NCBI RefSeq assembly: GCF_036322585.1
Contig: NZ_AP024600.1
Location: 1,860,001-1,924,000, forward strand
From: Luteolibacter sp. LG18
Lineage (GTDB): Bacteria; Verrucomicrobiota; Verrucomicrobiia; Verrucomicrobiales; Akkermansiaceae
Length of the DNA stretch: 64,000 bases
Direction of reading: 5' to 3'
In this document: positions 24,879 to 35,200 of the stretch, in pieces
How the letters are laid out: each line of letters opens with the position of its first letter
Position numbering within the stretch: the stretch's first letter is position 1
Notes under the pieces: model-generated
The model's input: only the letters and a program-made list of their open reading frames with translations
The model's database searches: none
Told to the model about the DNA's origin: nothing
Made by a program: the position numbers and the translations under genes

Positions 24879-25100
24879 ATGTTACAGCCTATTCCAGCCA
24901 ACAGCGATGTGCCGTTGAAAGTCGGCGACCGGATTCGGATCGTGCCCGAGTTCCAGGAGCCGGGCGACGATCAGTTTGAATCCGTAGTCATCGAGACGGC
25001 GGAGGATTGCACCCGCGTTCTAATCAGGACGTTCATCCCCGGCTTCGTCATTCAGCAGGTCGAGCGCATCGAGGCCCGCATGCTCGAAGTTCTCGGATGA
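24879..25100 (+). CDS. small hypothetical protein
   Basis: A 73-residue protein with a beta-rich pattern (LKVGDRIRIVPEFQEPGDDQ, ESVVIETAEDCTRVLIRTFI), probably a small SH3-like or OB-like barrel. ATG 24879 is chosen; an in-frame ATG at 24852 would add nine residues. It lies about 110 bp after the ligase and upstream of a strong terminator, so it closes this transcription unit. Function unknown. Confidence 0.55.
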   Translation: MLQPIPANSDVPLKVGDRIRIVPEFQEPGDDQFESVVIETAEDCTRVLIRTFIPGFVIQQVERIEARMLEVLG

Positions 25101-25227
25101 CTCACATTCCTCTCTCTGATTCCGCGTTCATGGGACTCTCCCGTGAAGCTCTCCACAATTCAATCTCGCTGAGGCCTGCCAGGCAGTGGCTGAGGCAGTC
25201 GACCCTGGTTGAGGCAGGGGCCCGTTG

Positions 25228-25260
25228 AAGAAGCACGACGGAATTGCCGTGCTTCTTTTT
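25228..25260 (+). terminator. Rho-independent terminator of DNA-processing module
   Basis: AAGAAGCACG (25228-25237) pairs with CGTGCTTCTT (25248-25257) across a 10-nt loop and runs into a T-tract ending at 25260. Confidence 0.8.
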
Positions 25261-25379
25261 AGCTGACGAGAAGCCATGGTATTTCCTAACGAGTCTCCAG
25301 TCATCGACCTGGTAACCGGGGCGTCTCGGGCCGTGCTGAAAAATTCCTTGCGGATTTACGCTCCGCACGTAGTTCTCTT

Positions 25380-25741
25380 GCAAGCCTGCAACGCAGGCCT
25401 TCACACCATCAGATGCCGCCTTTGCGCGGTGAAATCCTTCCGGGGCAACCCGGTGGAAGTGGCCGATCCGAGGATCGGCTGCAGAGCCCGCGAAAGCGAG
25501 GTTCGTAAAAAGCATTCAACGAATGCCCCGGCTGCGGTTCCATGATTCACCCATGGACGAGCGGCTGGCGAAGCCAGTCAATGACCACGAACAGCTGTTC
25601 TCCGATTCGGAGCGGCTGGAGCTTCGTGACATCGTTGTCTGATGGAAGGAGGGGGCCTTTGCACCTCATTTCCGATGAAGCGGTCCTACGCCGCTAACGG
25701 CTGCTTTTGTGTGAGCCCGCTGCACCGCAGCGGATGCTCAC
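25380..25741. other. structure-rich non-coding segment (candidate RNA)
   Basis: The gap 25101-25891 holds no convincing gene; frames on both strands (25276-25545 plus, 25102-25515 minus) are unrecognised. It contains many short perfect stems: GCCTGC-AAC-GCAGGC (25384-25398), CCGGG-GCAA-CCCGG (25440-25453), GCCGATCC-GA-GGATCGGC (25462-25479), CTGGC-GAA-GCCAG (25565-25577), CTCCG-ATT-CGGAG (25600-25612). The largest (25711-25741) pairs GTGAGC with GCTCAC and CCGCTGC with GCAGCGG. Several have tetra- or triloops, which suggests a folded RNA, but strand and ends cannot be fixed. Confidence 0.4.
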
Positions 25742-25891
25742 CATCTGCGCTGTGTTCCCGTGTCCTTTCGTGGCGCGGTTGTTCCGGTCCCGCTTGGCGC
25801 GGCTAGCCGGAATGGACTCCGGAAATGGAGCACTCATCGCCCTGAAACAGGGCGGCCTCACAGAATTCCAAACATCAGAAAACACATACCA

Positions 25892-26977
25892 ATGTCTGAA
25901 AAGACAAACATCCAATGGTGCGACAGCACCGTGAACCCGGTAATGGGATGTGACGGTTGCCCGTTGCTTCCCGCACCCAAGCACGTCGCCAATATGATCG
26001 CCCATAAGCTGGTCGATTATGGATACGCGTTCGAGCAGTCGCTTCGCCTTCTAAAGGAAAAGTTCGAAAAAATGCCGCTCACAGAAATCTATATGCGGCG
26101 CATGAAGATCGCGGCATTGACGGCGCTTACGCTGGAAAATGCAGGATCCATGTCGCCCCGCGAGGCGGCCAGCTTCATTAGTCGGGAGATTGATGCCGCG
26201 TTGAAATGCTACGCTGCAAGGCTCCACGTTCACCGGGGAGCCGATCCCACGATTTCGGACAGAAAGCCCGTCAATGGCTATGCGGCCGTTTTCGAGAAGG
26301 TCACCCTTTTCCCCGACAGGATGAAAAAAGCGGCCAAGCTTCCGAATTTGAGCGGGCATGCCCGCCCGGAACGTCGCTGGCTTGACGGCTTGCCACGGCT
26401 GATTTTCGTCTCCGACATGGGCGACGCGTTGTCCAATGGGGTGAAATTCAAATACCTCAAAGAGGAGATCATCGACAACGTGGTGTCTGATCGCGGTAAG
26501 CAGCACGTGTGGCTGTGGCTGACCAAACGCCCTGAGCGGATGGCCGGTTTCGATCGTTGGTTGGCAAAGCATGGCATCGAATGGCCGGACAATCTGATTC
26601 CGATGACGACCATCATCGACCAGGACATGGTGAACAAGGCCCGCAAGCTGTTGCAGGTTCGTGCCCGCGCACACGGTCTCAGCATCGAGCCCTTGTGGGA
26701 GCGGTTGGACATCGAACTGTCTGGTTGGTCTTGGGTGATCGTTGGCGGCGAGTCAGGCGAGCACTCCGAGCCGTTTCATCTAGAATGGGCGCGCGAGCTC
26801 CTCCAGCAATGCCGGCAGAAGGACGTCGCATTCTTCATGAAGCAGATCGGGGAGAATCCGTATGAGGGCGGTGTTTCCTTTCCAGCCACTCACCACAAGC
26901 ATGGTGGAAATTGGAATGAATGGCCGGAAGATCTCCGAGTCCGCGAGTTCCCAAAATCATTCCGGACAATGCCATGA
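25892..26977 (+). CDS. phage Gp37/Gp68-like (DUF5131) protein
   Basis: A 361-residue protein of the Gp37/Gp68 family. The N-terminus MSEKTNIQWCDSTVNPVMGC is the family signature and carries the three-Cys motif (C-x9-C-x2-C). Middle and C-terminal blocks WLWLTKRPERM, VIVGGESGEHSEPFHLEWAR and VAFFMKQIGENPYEG are also typical. The Cys motif suggests an iron-sulfur, radical-SAM-like enzyme, but the reaction is unknown. The usual three-Cys partner methyltransferase-like gene (TcmP) is not adjacent; the next gene, overlapping by ATGA, is a HTH-type protein. ATG 25892 is used; longer frames run into the structured segment. Confidence 0.85.
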   Translation: MSEKTNIQWCDSTVNPVMGCDGCPLLPAPKHVANMIAHKLVDYGYAFEQSLRLLKEKFEKMPLTEIYMRRMKIAALTALTLENAGSMSPREAASFISREIDAALKCYAARLHVHRGADPTISDRKPVNGYAAVFEKVTLFPDRMKKAAKLPNLSGHARPERRWLDGLPRLIFVSDMGDALSNGVKFKYLKEEIIDNVVSDRGKQHVWLWLTKRPERMAGFDRWLAKHGIEWPDNLIPMTTIIDQDMVNKARKLLQVRARAHGLSIEPLWERLDIELSGWSWVIVGGESGEHSEPFHLEWARELLQQCRQKDVAFFMKQIGENPYEGGVSFPATHHKHGGNWNEWPEDLRVREFPKSFRTMP

Positions 26978-27744
26978 AGCCTAACACGCAAAGCACGGAC
27001 GCCTCCGGCTCCTCCGATACCCGGAAGGCCTTTAACCTCCACCACGCCGTGGTGGTTGAGAAGCGCGGCGATTTCGTTGCCCTGGGTGAAGCGTTGGCTT
27101 CCATTCGAAGGGACGACTTGTGGAAGGCTGGCCCTTACCGGTCCTGGGAAGCGTATTGTGCTTTGGAGCTTGGTTGCTCCAAGGCGTATGCCAACCGCCT
27201 CATCAAATCCTCCGAGATCATGAAGGAGCTGAATCCGATTCTCAAAGCGAAAGAATTGGTGCCTCCCATGAACGAGGCGCAGGTGCGTCCCCTCGCGAAA
27301 TTGAGCACTCCGAAAGCACAAGCGGACGCGTGGAAAAAGGCCGTTGGGATTGCGGACGGGCGGGCACCCACTGCGGACATCGTCTCCCACGTTGTGCGAG
27401 GGCTTGTTCTGGTGGGCGACCACCCGAAAGCGCCGACAGGAAAGGAACAGAAGCTGACCGAGATATTCGGCCAATTGGAGGAGGGAATTCGCTCCAGCGG
27501 ATCACCCGACGAACTCCTTAAGCTTCTCCTCGAACTCCGCCTTTTCGTGATCCCAGCCCCTCGCCAATCCGAGTCCTCGACGGCGGCACAAAAAGCGGTC
27601 GTGGCTCGGAATGAGAACGGGAAGCCAGAGGGTGAGACCACAATCAAGAAAGAGTCCAAGCACCAGACACGGGAAGCTTCCTCCCCGCGATCGGGAAAGC
27701 CGGTCACCACAACTCCGAGGAAGCCCCGGAAAAAGGCTGCCTGA
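26974..27744 (+). CDS. plasmid-type HTH protein with basic tail
   Basis: A 256-residue protein. Residues about 20-100 (RGDFVALGEALASIRRDDLW, then YRSWEAYCALELGCSKAYAN) match a helical domain seen in ParB-like and other plasmid or ICE proteins, where a single-turn HTH recognises DNA. The C-terminal 60 residues are a Lys/Arg/Ser-rich tail (SPRSGKPVTTTPRKPRKKAA) likely to bind nucleic acid non-specifically. The ATG overlaps the Gp37/Gp68 stop by 4 bp, implying co-translation. A partition or regulatory role is possible; no ParB nuclease motif is seen. Confidence 0.6.
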   Translation: MKPNTQSTDASGSSDTRKAFNLHHAVVVEKRGDFVALGEALASIRRDDLWKAGPYRSWEAYCALELGCSKAYANRLIKSSEIMKELNPILKAKELVPPMNEAQVRPLAKLSTPKAQADAWKKAVGIADGRAPTADIVSHVVRGLVLVGDHPKAPTGKEQKLTEIFGQLEEGIRSSGSPDELLKLLLELRLFVIPAPRQSESSTAAQKAVVARNENGKPEGETTIKKESKHQTREASSPRSGKPVTTTPRKPRKKAA

Positions 27745-27771
27745 CGCTGTCGGTCCGACGGCAAACAATGC

Positions 27772-27799
27772 GCCCGCCATGTTCGCAAGCATGGCGGGC
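27772..27799. terminator. bidirectional hairpin between convergent genes
   Basis: GCCCGCCATG (27772-27781) and CATGGCGGGC (27790-27799) form a perfect 10-bp stem with loop TTCGCAAG. It stands between genes converging from 27744 and 27830. There is no T-tract, so efficiency is uncertain. Confidence 0.55.
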
Positions 27800-27829
27800 T
27801 GCACGGCACGGGAAGCTACCTCGCCACCT

Positions 27830-28438
27830 TCATTTGGACCTTTTGCGCTTTTTGGAATCAGCGGAGGCTTTGATCGCATAGACAAGACCTGCCCCTAGAC
27901 CGACCAGCGGATGGATGAAGACGGTTCCCAAGGTTCCAACAATCACAATCAGGAGGATGAAGCCGATCAGCCCGAGGGTCTCACCTGCCGTCATTGGCTT
28001 TGGCTGAATTCGCTGTTTCGTTCGGCTCTCCGGTTCGATGCTCCGCAGTGGCTCGGGAGGATAGATTTCAGGGATCGAGGAAACGCTTTGCCAGTCGCTC
28101 ATTCCCTCCTGCCACACGAGATCTTTGGACGATATTTCCAAGCGTCGGATTTTTTCTTTCACGTCCGCCGACGAGTAAACGCCTACCAGTTGGCCGTTCC
28201 TTGATACGTGGAATGGCGAGGAGGGGTTGGCCGACTTCTCAGGCGGTGGCGACTGCGATGATTCGAAGTTGGAGTCGAAAGTTGAGAGGGACTGCCAAAT
28301 GGAATCGTTTTCCGGCCGCACCTTGTAGGAGGGCTGGATGACTCCGGCTGACACAAGTTGCCGTAGAGCGGAGGTGTCGAATGGGCCGAAAGACGAGGAG
28401 CCATCCGAATAGTACCAGCGGACTGGAGAGTCAGACAT
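27830..28438 (-). CDS. GYF_2 (DUF4339) domain membrane protein
   Basis: A 202-residue protein with two GYF_2-type modules. The first is WYYSDGSSSFGPFDTSALRQ at residues 8-27 and beyond; the second is HVSRNGQLVGVYSSADVKEK (about 77-96), ending in the DLVWQEGMSDWQSVSSIPEI core. A C-terminal transmembrane segment follows (LGLIGFILLIVIVGTLGTVF, about 155-175) with a basic end (KKRKRSK). GYF_2 domains mediate peptide binding and are frequent in Verrucomicrobia and Planctomycetes. Its start overlaps the upstream zinc-ribbon gene by 8 bp, so the two are one operon. Confidence 0.8.
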   Translation of the reverse strand: MSDSPVRWYYSDGSSSFGPFDTSALRQLVSAGVIQPSYKVRPENDSIWQSLSTFDSNFESSQSPPPEKSANPSSPFHVSRNGQLVGVYSSADVKEKIRRLEISSKDLVWQEGMSDWQSVSSIPEIYPPEPLRSIEPESRTKQRIQPKPMTAGETLGLIGFILLIVIVGTLGTVFIHPLVGLGAGLVYAIKASADSKKRKRSK

Positions 28439-28646
28439 AGCCTGTTAGGAGAAAAGTTAGAGCGGAGTGGCACTGACCGCCCTGCTTCCCGGTGCCATGG
28501 CAAACCGGGCACCGGTTGACGCCTTGCCAGCCAGAGCCTCGGCAGTAGGGGCAGACGCCATAGGCGGCTTGAGGAGAGGAGCGGGCGTCAAGGGCGCTGA
28601 CGGCGAATCTCTTGAGAGCCGGGATTGATGAAGTGGGTCGTTTCAT
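28431..28646 (-). CDS. small DnaJ-type zinc-ribbon protein
   Basis: A 71-residue protein with two CxxCxGxG knuckles (CPYCRGSGW and CPVCHGTGK) as in the DnaJ cysteine-rich zinc domain, without J domain. A short hydrophobic stretch ends the protein (LTFLLTGYV). ATG 28646 (MKRPTSSIPALKR) is preferred to a longer frame starting at 28691, which would begin inside the palindromic operator. It heads the minus-strand unit with the GYF_2 gene and diverges from the XRE regulator. Confidence 0.65.
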   Translation of the reverse strand: MKRPTSSIPALKRFAVSALDARSSPQAAYGVCPYCRGSGWQGVNRCPVCHGTGKQGGQCHSALTFLLTGYV

Positions 28647-28670
28647 GGCGGCGGTCTTCTTTAGAACACG

Positions 28671-28692
28671 ATTGTGCCCGAATGGGCACAAT
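28671..28692. promoter_or_regulatory. palindromic operator between divergent genes
   Basis: ATTGTGCCC-GAAT-GGGCACAAT is a perfect 9-bp inverted repeat located 25 bp from the minus-strand ATG (28646) and 45 bp from the XRE regulator ATG (28737). It is the natural binding site for that regulator. Confidence 0.7.
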
Positions 28693-28736
28693 ATGAAAAT
28701 CCCGACTAGGTAGGGTCAAGTTCCGATTCTGGAACA

Positions 28737-29012
28737 ATGGCCGGTTCGCCCAAAAACTTGGTAGGAGCTCAGGTGCAGCGATTGCGCCTGGCGTCCGGCA
28801 TTTCTCAAGAACGGCTCGCGGCGGACTGCCAGCGGATCGGCTGGGACCTTGCCCGGACCTCTCTTGCCAAGATCGAATTGGGCAGTCGTCGGGTGAATGA
28901 CGCGGAGGTGAAGCTACTCGCCAAAGTATTGAAAGTATCAGTAGGTGAGCTCTTGGAGGGTGGCTCGACTTCTGAAGCGCTCGCGATTGCCAGACATGGT
29001 CACGCGGATTAA
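28737..29012 (+). CDS. XRE-family HTH transcriptional regulator
   Basis: A 91-residue Cro/CI-type regulator. The HTH runs LRLASGISQERLAADCQRIG then LARTSLAKIELGSRRV (about residues 17-53), followed by VKLLAKVLKVSVGELL. The C-terminus is short, with no sensor domain. It diverges from the zinc-ribbon/GYF_2 pair across a perfect palindrome, so autoregulation plus control of that pair is likely. It could also influence the RHS gene 206 bp downstream on the same strand. Confidence 0.85.
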   Translation: MAGSPKNLVGAQVQRLRLASGISQERLAADCQRIGWDLARTSLAKIELGSRRVNDAEVKLLAKVLKVSVGELLEGGSTSEALAIARHGHAD

Positions 29013-29218
29013 GTAAGAAACGTGTGATTGGGAGGAAACTCTTGTGCAGATGGGTAACTAATGGGTTTCCTAATCGGGCGTCGAGTTTTATGAAATTTTG
29101 ATGAAGGCCGATTTTGCTACCCTAACAGGGTTGCCAAGATACGGGAGAACTGTCTCGCTCCGCCGCGTTTCTCGCCCGCGTTGAGGGCACTATTCCTTTT
29201 CCCCTCCCTCCTTTTTGC

Positions 29219-32200
29219 ATGAAGTTCAATTACGCTTCGAAGTGGTTCACGGTGTTCACGCTGCAGCTTGCGCTGAGTGTCAACGCTTTTGCTTTGGCAT
29301 TCATCCAGCCGTTCGAGAGCGTGACGGGAGCGAGCTGGAGTGTGGAGAATGGCTCGGCCTCGGTGGTGCCGGGACAGGTCGGGGCGACGGGCAACTCGTT
29401 GGAATTGGCGAAGGGGACGACCTACGGCACAGAGACGAAGGTGGTTCAGCCGGTGACGTGGGACGCGCAGAAGAAGATCGCGTTCATCGATGTGCTTGTG
29501 AAACCTGCTGCCAATCCGAACGGGAGCATGGCGTCGATCTATGCTAACGGGGCGCAGGTGGCATTTCAGGGAGGCAAGGTGTGGGCGCGGAACGGTAACG
29601 ACAACGCGCTGGATGGCCAACTGCCGGATTGGATCGAAACCTCCGGCACCTATACGGTGCCGACTGGGGGAACCGAGGCGTCGTCGTTCGTGCGGGTGAT
29701 GCTGCGTGAGGACTACGAGCATCTGGTGTGGGATCTTTATATCGACGGTCAGATGGTGGCGGCCAACTTGGATTTCGAGGGTCGTGGCAGCAACCTGACC
29801 GAGATCGAGTTCTACGGGAGCCTTGCGGGGAACGTGCACTTGGACCAGTTGCAAGCGGACCCGGACAACATGTTGTTCACGGACACGGACCGCGACGGCT
29901 TGCCGGACGCGTGGGAAGCCGCGAACGGAGGAACGGTGGGCACTTACGATCGTGACGTTCTGGATTCAAATGGTAAATCTCTGATCCAGAAGTACATGGA
30001 ATCCCTGTGGGCGGCGGGCTCGAAGATTCCGAACGGCAAGGTGGCGGACACGCTTTCGGCAAGCGGCGGCAACCGGATCGAACCGCTGAGCGTAATCGAC
30101 CGCCACCAGATGGTGGGAGCGGTGAACGGATCGCTTTCCGTGGGTGGCGACGGTTCCGCAGTGTATTCGGTTCCGATCGATCTTCCGAAGGGGACAGCAG
30201 GGATGGAACCGAAGCTGGCGTTGGGTTATTCAAGCAACGGCGGGAATGGCTTGTACGGGGTGGGTTGGAGCCTCAGCGGTTTACAGAAGATCACTCGCGG
30301 GGCGGGATCGGCGATGAAGGATGGCTTTTATCACCCCGTGGGTTTCAATGAATACGACCGCTTTTTCCTGGATGGCGAACGGCTGGTCTGTGTGGACGGT
30401 ACGTATGGGACGGCGGGTTCGAAGTATCGGACGGAAACCGATTCGTTCGCGCGGGTGACGCTCAACGGGACCGGTGCTTCTCAGTGGTGGAAAGTTGAAA
30501 CGAAGGCCGGTTTGATCGTCGAACTGGGCCATACCACCGACTCGGTGGAAGCGATGGCATCGGGTGTGCTGAGCTGGAATGTCAACAGGGTCTCCGACAC
30601 GGTCGGCAACTATTACAAGGTGGCCTATACACGCGACACGGTGTCGGGAATTGACGTGACGAACCTTCGGCTGGACCGGATTGATTATACGGGCAATGAC
30701 GCGGCGGGGCTCGGGACCTATTGTACGGTGTTCTTCGACTATGAATCCCGTGACGACGTGTCCCGAGCATACAGCGCTCAGCTGAGCCACTTGGTTTCTA
30801 AGAGGCTCTCCCGGATCCGGGTAGTGACCGATGGTTCGTATGACAACCACAGCTACGTGCTGGGCTACACGAACTCCTATCAGACCGGCCGGTCGTTCCT
30901 GACATCGGTGGAGAAGAGGGCTCGCAACGACGCGAATCTGACGATCCCGGCGACCCGGTTCACTTATGACGGGTTGACCTCGGGAAGCCCGTGGGGTGAC
31001 GCGCCGGTGAACAACCAGTGGCCGGTTTACAACGCCTCGTGGGATGCGACCGGCAACGTCAACTCGATGGTAAGCACGGGAGACGGCGGCACCTCGATCC
31101 GTTTGGACGGGGACGTGGCGCGTGTGGCCCAGATCCCCGGTGGTGGGGTGACGCTTTCGTCAGATTCGATCCTGACGTTCAAAGTGCATGCTGAGTCGTT
31201 TGTTTCGGGAGCCTACATCGGCCTTGATGACAATCCGACGTATTCGGCGAGCCCGAACCGCCTGACGCTCATCAAAGGCAGTGGCGCGGCTCCCGCGGGC
31301 ATCGCCAAGCGGGGCACGATTCCTTATGTCGAGGAATCGGACGGATGGATGCCGGTGAGCATCCCGGTGGGAACGATCGCGACAGGGGCCCATCCCTATC
31401 TGGTGCTCATCAACGTCGATGACAACCCCAACGACGGGGTTTCGAGCATCGTGTTCAAGGACTTGCGGGTGTACCGTCCGATCGATGGTGTCCCGGCGTC
31501 CGCCATGACCTTTTCGAGCCAATGGGAAGTTCCGCACTTCAGCGATGTCTACGGCAAGGATCTGGGCATCCGGTTCATGGATTTGAACGGCGACGGCTTG
31601 CCTGACATGTGCGACTGGCGTGCGGCGGACTACGGCTTGTCGGCGGGAGTCTTGAAGCCTAACACAGTGGGGCAGGTCTACCGCAATACGGGGTCCGGCT
31701 TTGTGCTGGATACAACCCTGAGGCCTCTGGTGGATTTGCCGCTATCATCGCGGAAGGATGACCTGGAATCCTACAACTACAACCGGAAGCACCACCTGTT
31801 CGCGCAGCAGATGGACATCAACGGGGATGGCAAGCCGGACTTCTTGGGCTCGACTTCGATCAAGTATGTGTCCGGTTCGCTTTCCAACGATCTGACGTTC
31901 TGGACGAATTTGAATGGAGCGTGGCAGGAGCTTCCGGCTTACAAGCTGCCGTTCCGGGTGAAAAATATCGGCTCGACGGCTCCTTATGGCGGCACCCCGC
32001 GGGACCAGCATTGCGAATGGGTCGACATCGATTCGGACGGATACACCGACCTGGTGTTCTACACGACGACGCAAGGCAAACTGGTGGACCCTAGCAATGA
32101 GAACGCGACGGCGGAAGATCCCAATAATCCATATCGGCTTCCCGTAGTGGGGGATCGCACCACCTGCTGGCTGAACAAGGTGCATCTTGGTAAGGGCTGG

Positions 32201-35200
32201 GTGCGTGCCGACAATCTGGGTTTGCCGGAAATGCTGCAGCGGACCTATCCCGCGGAAAACCAGCTTGGGCGAAGGCTGCTGGACATCACCGGGGACGGGC
32301 GCCCGGAGATCGTCGAGGCCCTGTCGATGACTCCCGAACAGCGCTATACGTATAAGATGGCGTTCGCCGCCAACGGTGAGGCGCTGGGCTGGGAAACTGT
32401 GAAGGATGCCGGTCAGGCGGCGCCCTCGCCGTGGGACCTTCCCAAAGCGGCTGGAACATACAACAACGCGGCGCTGGCCAACGTGTCGGGGGATCCGATC
32501 GGCGGCGAGATGATGGATTTGAATGGCGACGGCCTTCCCGACTATGTGCGTAAAATCCAGATCAATGGAGTGATCGCCGGCTGTGTGTATATGAACCGGG
32601 GCGGAGCGAGTTCGCCGATCTGGAATCTTGAGCCTGGAGCCTCCAGTGCCACGGCCCAGAGGTCGACGTTCGACGTGCCGAGACCACTTTATTTCGCGCT
32701 GAACAACGCTTACAATCAAACCGGTTACGAGGTTGCCGACCTCAATGGGGACGGGCTTCCCGACATCTTGGTGAGCCAGAACACTGGTGACGATAATTTC
32801 GTTTACGGCGGGACCAACAACTCCAACCACAACGTGGCGTTGCTCAACACCGGTAATGGCTGGGACGGACGCACGTTGTGGGGGCTTCCATCCGGAAACC
32901 GAATCTATAATACTTCGGGGGATTCACAGAACAGCAAGCGCCGCTCGCGGTTGCAGGACCTCAATGGCGACGGCTTCCCCGATCTCATCACCGGGCTGGT
33001 CGACCAGAGCCCACAGGTCTGGATCAACCAGTGCAAGCCTGAGGTGTTGATCGCGGTGAAGGACGGGTTCGATTCTACGTTGAAGGTGGAATACCGGCGC
33101 TTGAACGATCCGACGCCGATGGCCGGGGATTCGGCCGGCCGGGCGGTTTACACGGCGAATGAAGGTGGCATGCTCGCTGGTCAGATCGCGGTGCGCGACA
33201 CCCGGCTGGTGGTCTCCCGGCTGAAGGAGCCGGATGGCCAGAACGGCTGGCGTTGCACCCGCCGCCATTACGGCGACCTGCGCTTCGACCGTCTGAACGA
33301 GGCATCCATCGGGTTCAACTGGGTGGAGGTTCACAATGAGCTGATGGACGCCAACGGCGTGATCGTGGAGAAGGGCTACACAAAAACCACGTCATCCTCG
33401 ATTTATCCGAATGCCGGTAGGCCGGTGAAAACCGAGACCTACGTCAACGTGATCCTAGATCAGGGTATGCAGGATCCGCATCTTCCCGGGGTGACGGCCG
33501 GGTTCAAGCTGGTGGCCGAAGACACGTCGACCTATGGCGAATTACCCTACGTGGAAGGCGCGGGTGGCTGGGTCCGGCGGCCGGTACAACTGGAGTCGTG
33601 GGAGAAGAAATTCGACTTGGCGGACTCGGCCAATCCGATCTCGGTCGCCCATACGGTCCAGAACTACCAGGAGGATGCCTTACCGCCGATTACCTGGGTC
33701 TGGAACGAATCGAGGAAGAAGATGGTGCCATCGGGAACTCCCGATGCCTCTTGGAACAACCTGAATGTCTATGGGTTTGCGAAGAACACGCTGGTGACGG
33801 CGCTGGACGGTTCTTCAGTCTACACCGAGAACACCTACTACCCTCCTGATCTAACGAACTGGTATCTTGGCCGCCTTTCGAAGGCCACTGTGACCAAAAC
33901 GCCTGTAGGTGGGGGGCCGTCGGTGAAGACCTCGCAGTTCGAATACTCGTCCGCCACGGGATTGATCACCTCGGAGACGGTCGAGGCGACTGGAGTTACG
34001 ACGGTCAAAACCACTTATGACAGTCGCGATGCGTGCGGCAACGTGATCTCAACCACGGTCACGGCCGGCCAAGCCCGCACGAAAACCACCACTTATGACG
34101 GTCGCCATCGCTTCGTGGTTTCGGAAACCGATCCGATGGGCAATACCCTCAGCTACGGGTATGATTATTCTGCGGCCTTGAGGACGAGCTCGACGGATTT
34201 TGGCGGATTGGAGACCCGTTATGAGTATGATGCCTTCGGCACCAAGCTGGTCACACGCAATCCGGACGGCACGGCGGCGGCGGAAATTACCCGCTATGCC
34301 ACTAACGCGGAGCTGCCTGCACAAGTATTGGGGAAACTCAACAAATCGGAATCCGATGACGGTGCACCGGAGGACGGCAGTAACTATACGGAGATTCACT
34401 GGGCGCGTTCGGCGCAAGCGTCCGGCACGCCGTGGGCGACGGCTTACTTTGACGTGTTGGGGCGCGAGGTGGTGACCGAGAAAACCGCGATGACCTCGGT
34501 GAACGGCTATGGAGAGCCCTCCTTCCAGCGGCAGTTCACGATCACCAAGTATGACAACCGCGGCCGCAAGCTGCGCGTTTCGGACCCGTTCCTGTTGGGC
34601 GATGCTGTGCTTTGGACGACCTTCACCTACGATGCCATCGACCGGGTGATGGAAACCAAGCATCCGGACGGCACACTCGACGGCATCACCTTGATCCAGA
34701 AGGTGACGCTCGACGGCCAGCCATGCCTCCATTCAATCGTTCACAACCGCAAGAACAACTTGGTCGAGCGCTGGGATGATCAGCACAGTCGTCTCATTCA
34801 ATCCTCCGATCCCTCGGGCCAGACGACAAGGTTCGATCATGATGCAGAAAACCGTGTAATCTCCGTAAAGGTGGGCGGTGTGGAGGTTGTTGCAACGAGC
34901 TACGATGCACTGGGTCGGAAGACATACGAATGGGATATTGACGCGGGTGCATCATGGTCCTCGTTCAATGGGTTTGGGCAGGTGACTTCCGTTACCAATG
35001 GCCGGGGCGATACGACATCTTCAGAATTGGATGCCTGCGGCCGGGTTACGAAGCTGACAACGCCGGAGGGCATATGGAATCGTAGTTATCTAGCATCCGG
35101 GCCAGCGCGGGGGAAAATATGGAAGATCACCGGTCCGGCGGGTTATCTGGAGGAGACTACTTACGATTCGTTGGGACGTCCCACGCTGTTGGCCAAGACT

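Noticed and set aside
25102..25545. Opposing frames in the gap after the DNA-processing module
   Set aside because: Neither is recognised, they overlap each other and the terminator, and the region is dominated by short stems.
25711..25741. Integron attC-like site
   Set aside because: The bulged hairpin lacks the conserved R' and R'' core sequences, and no integron integrase is present.
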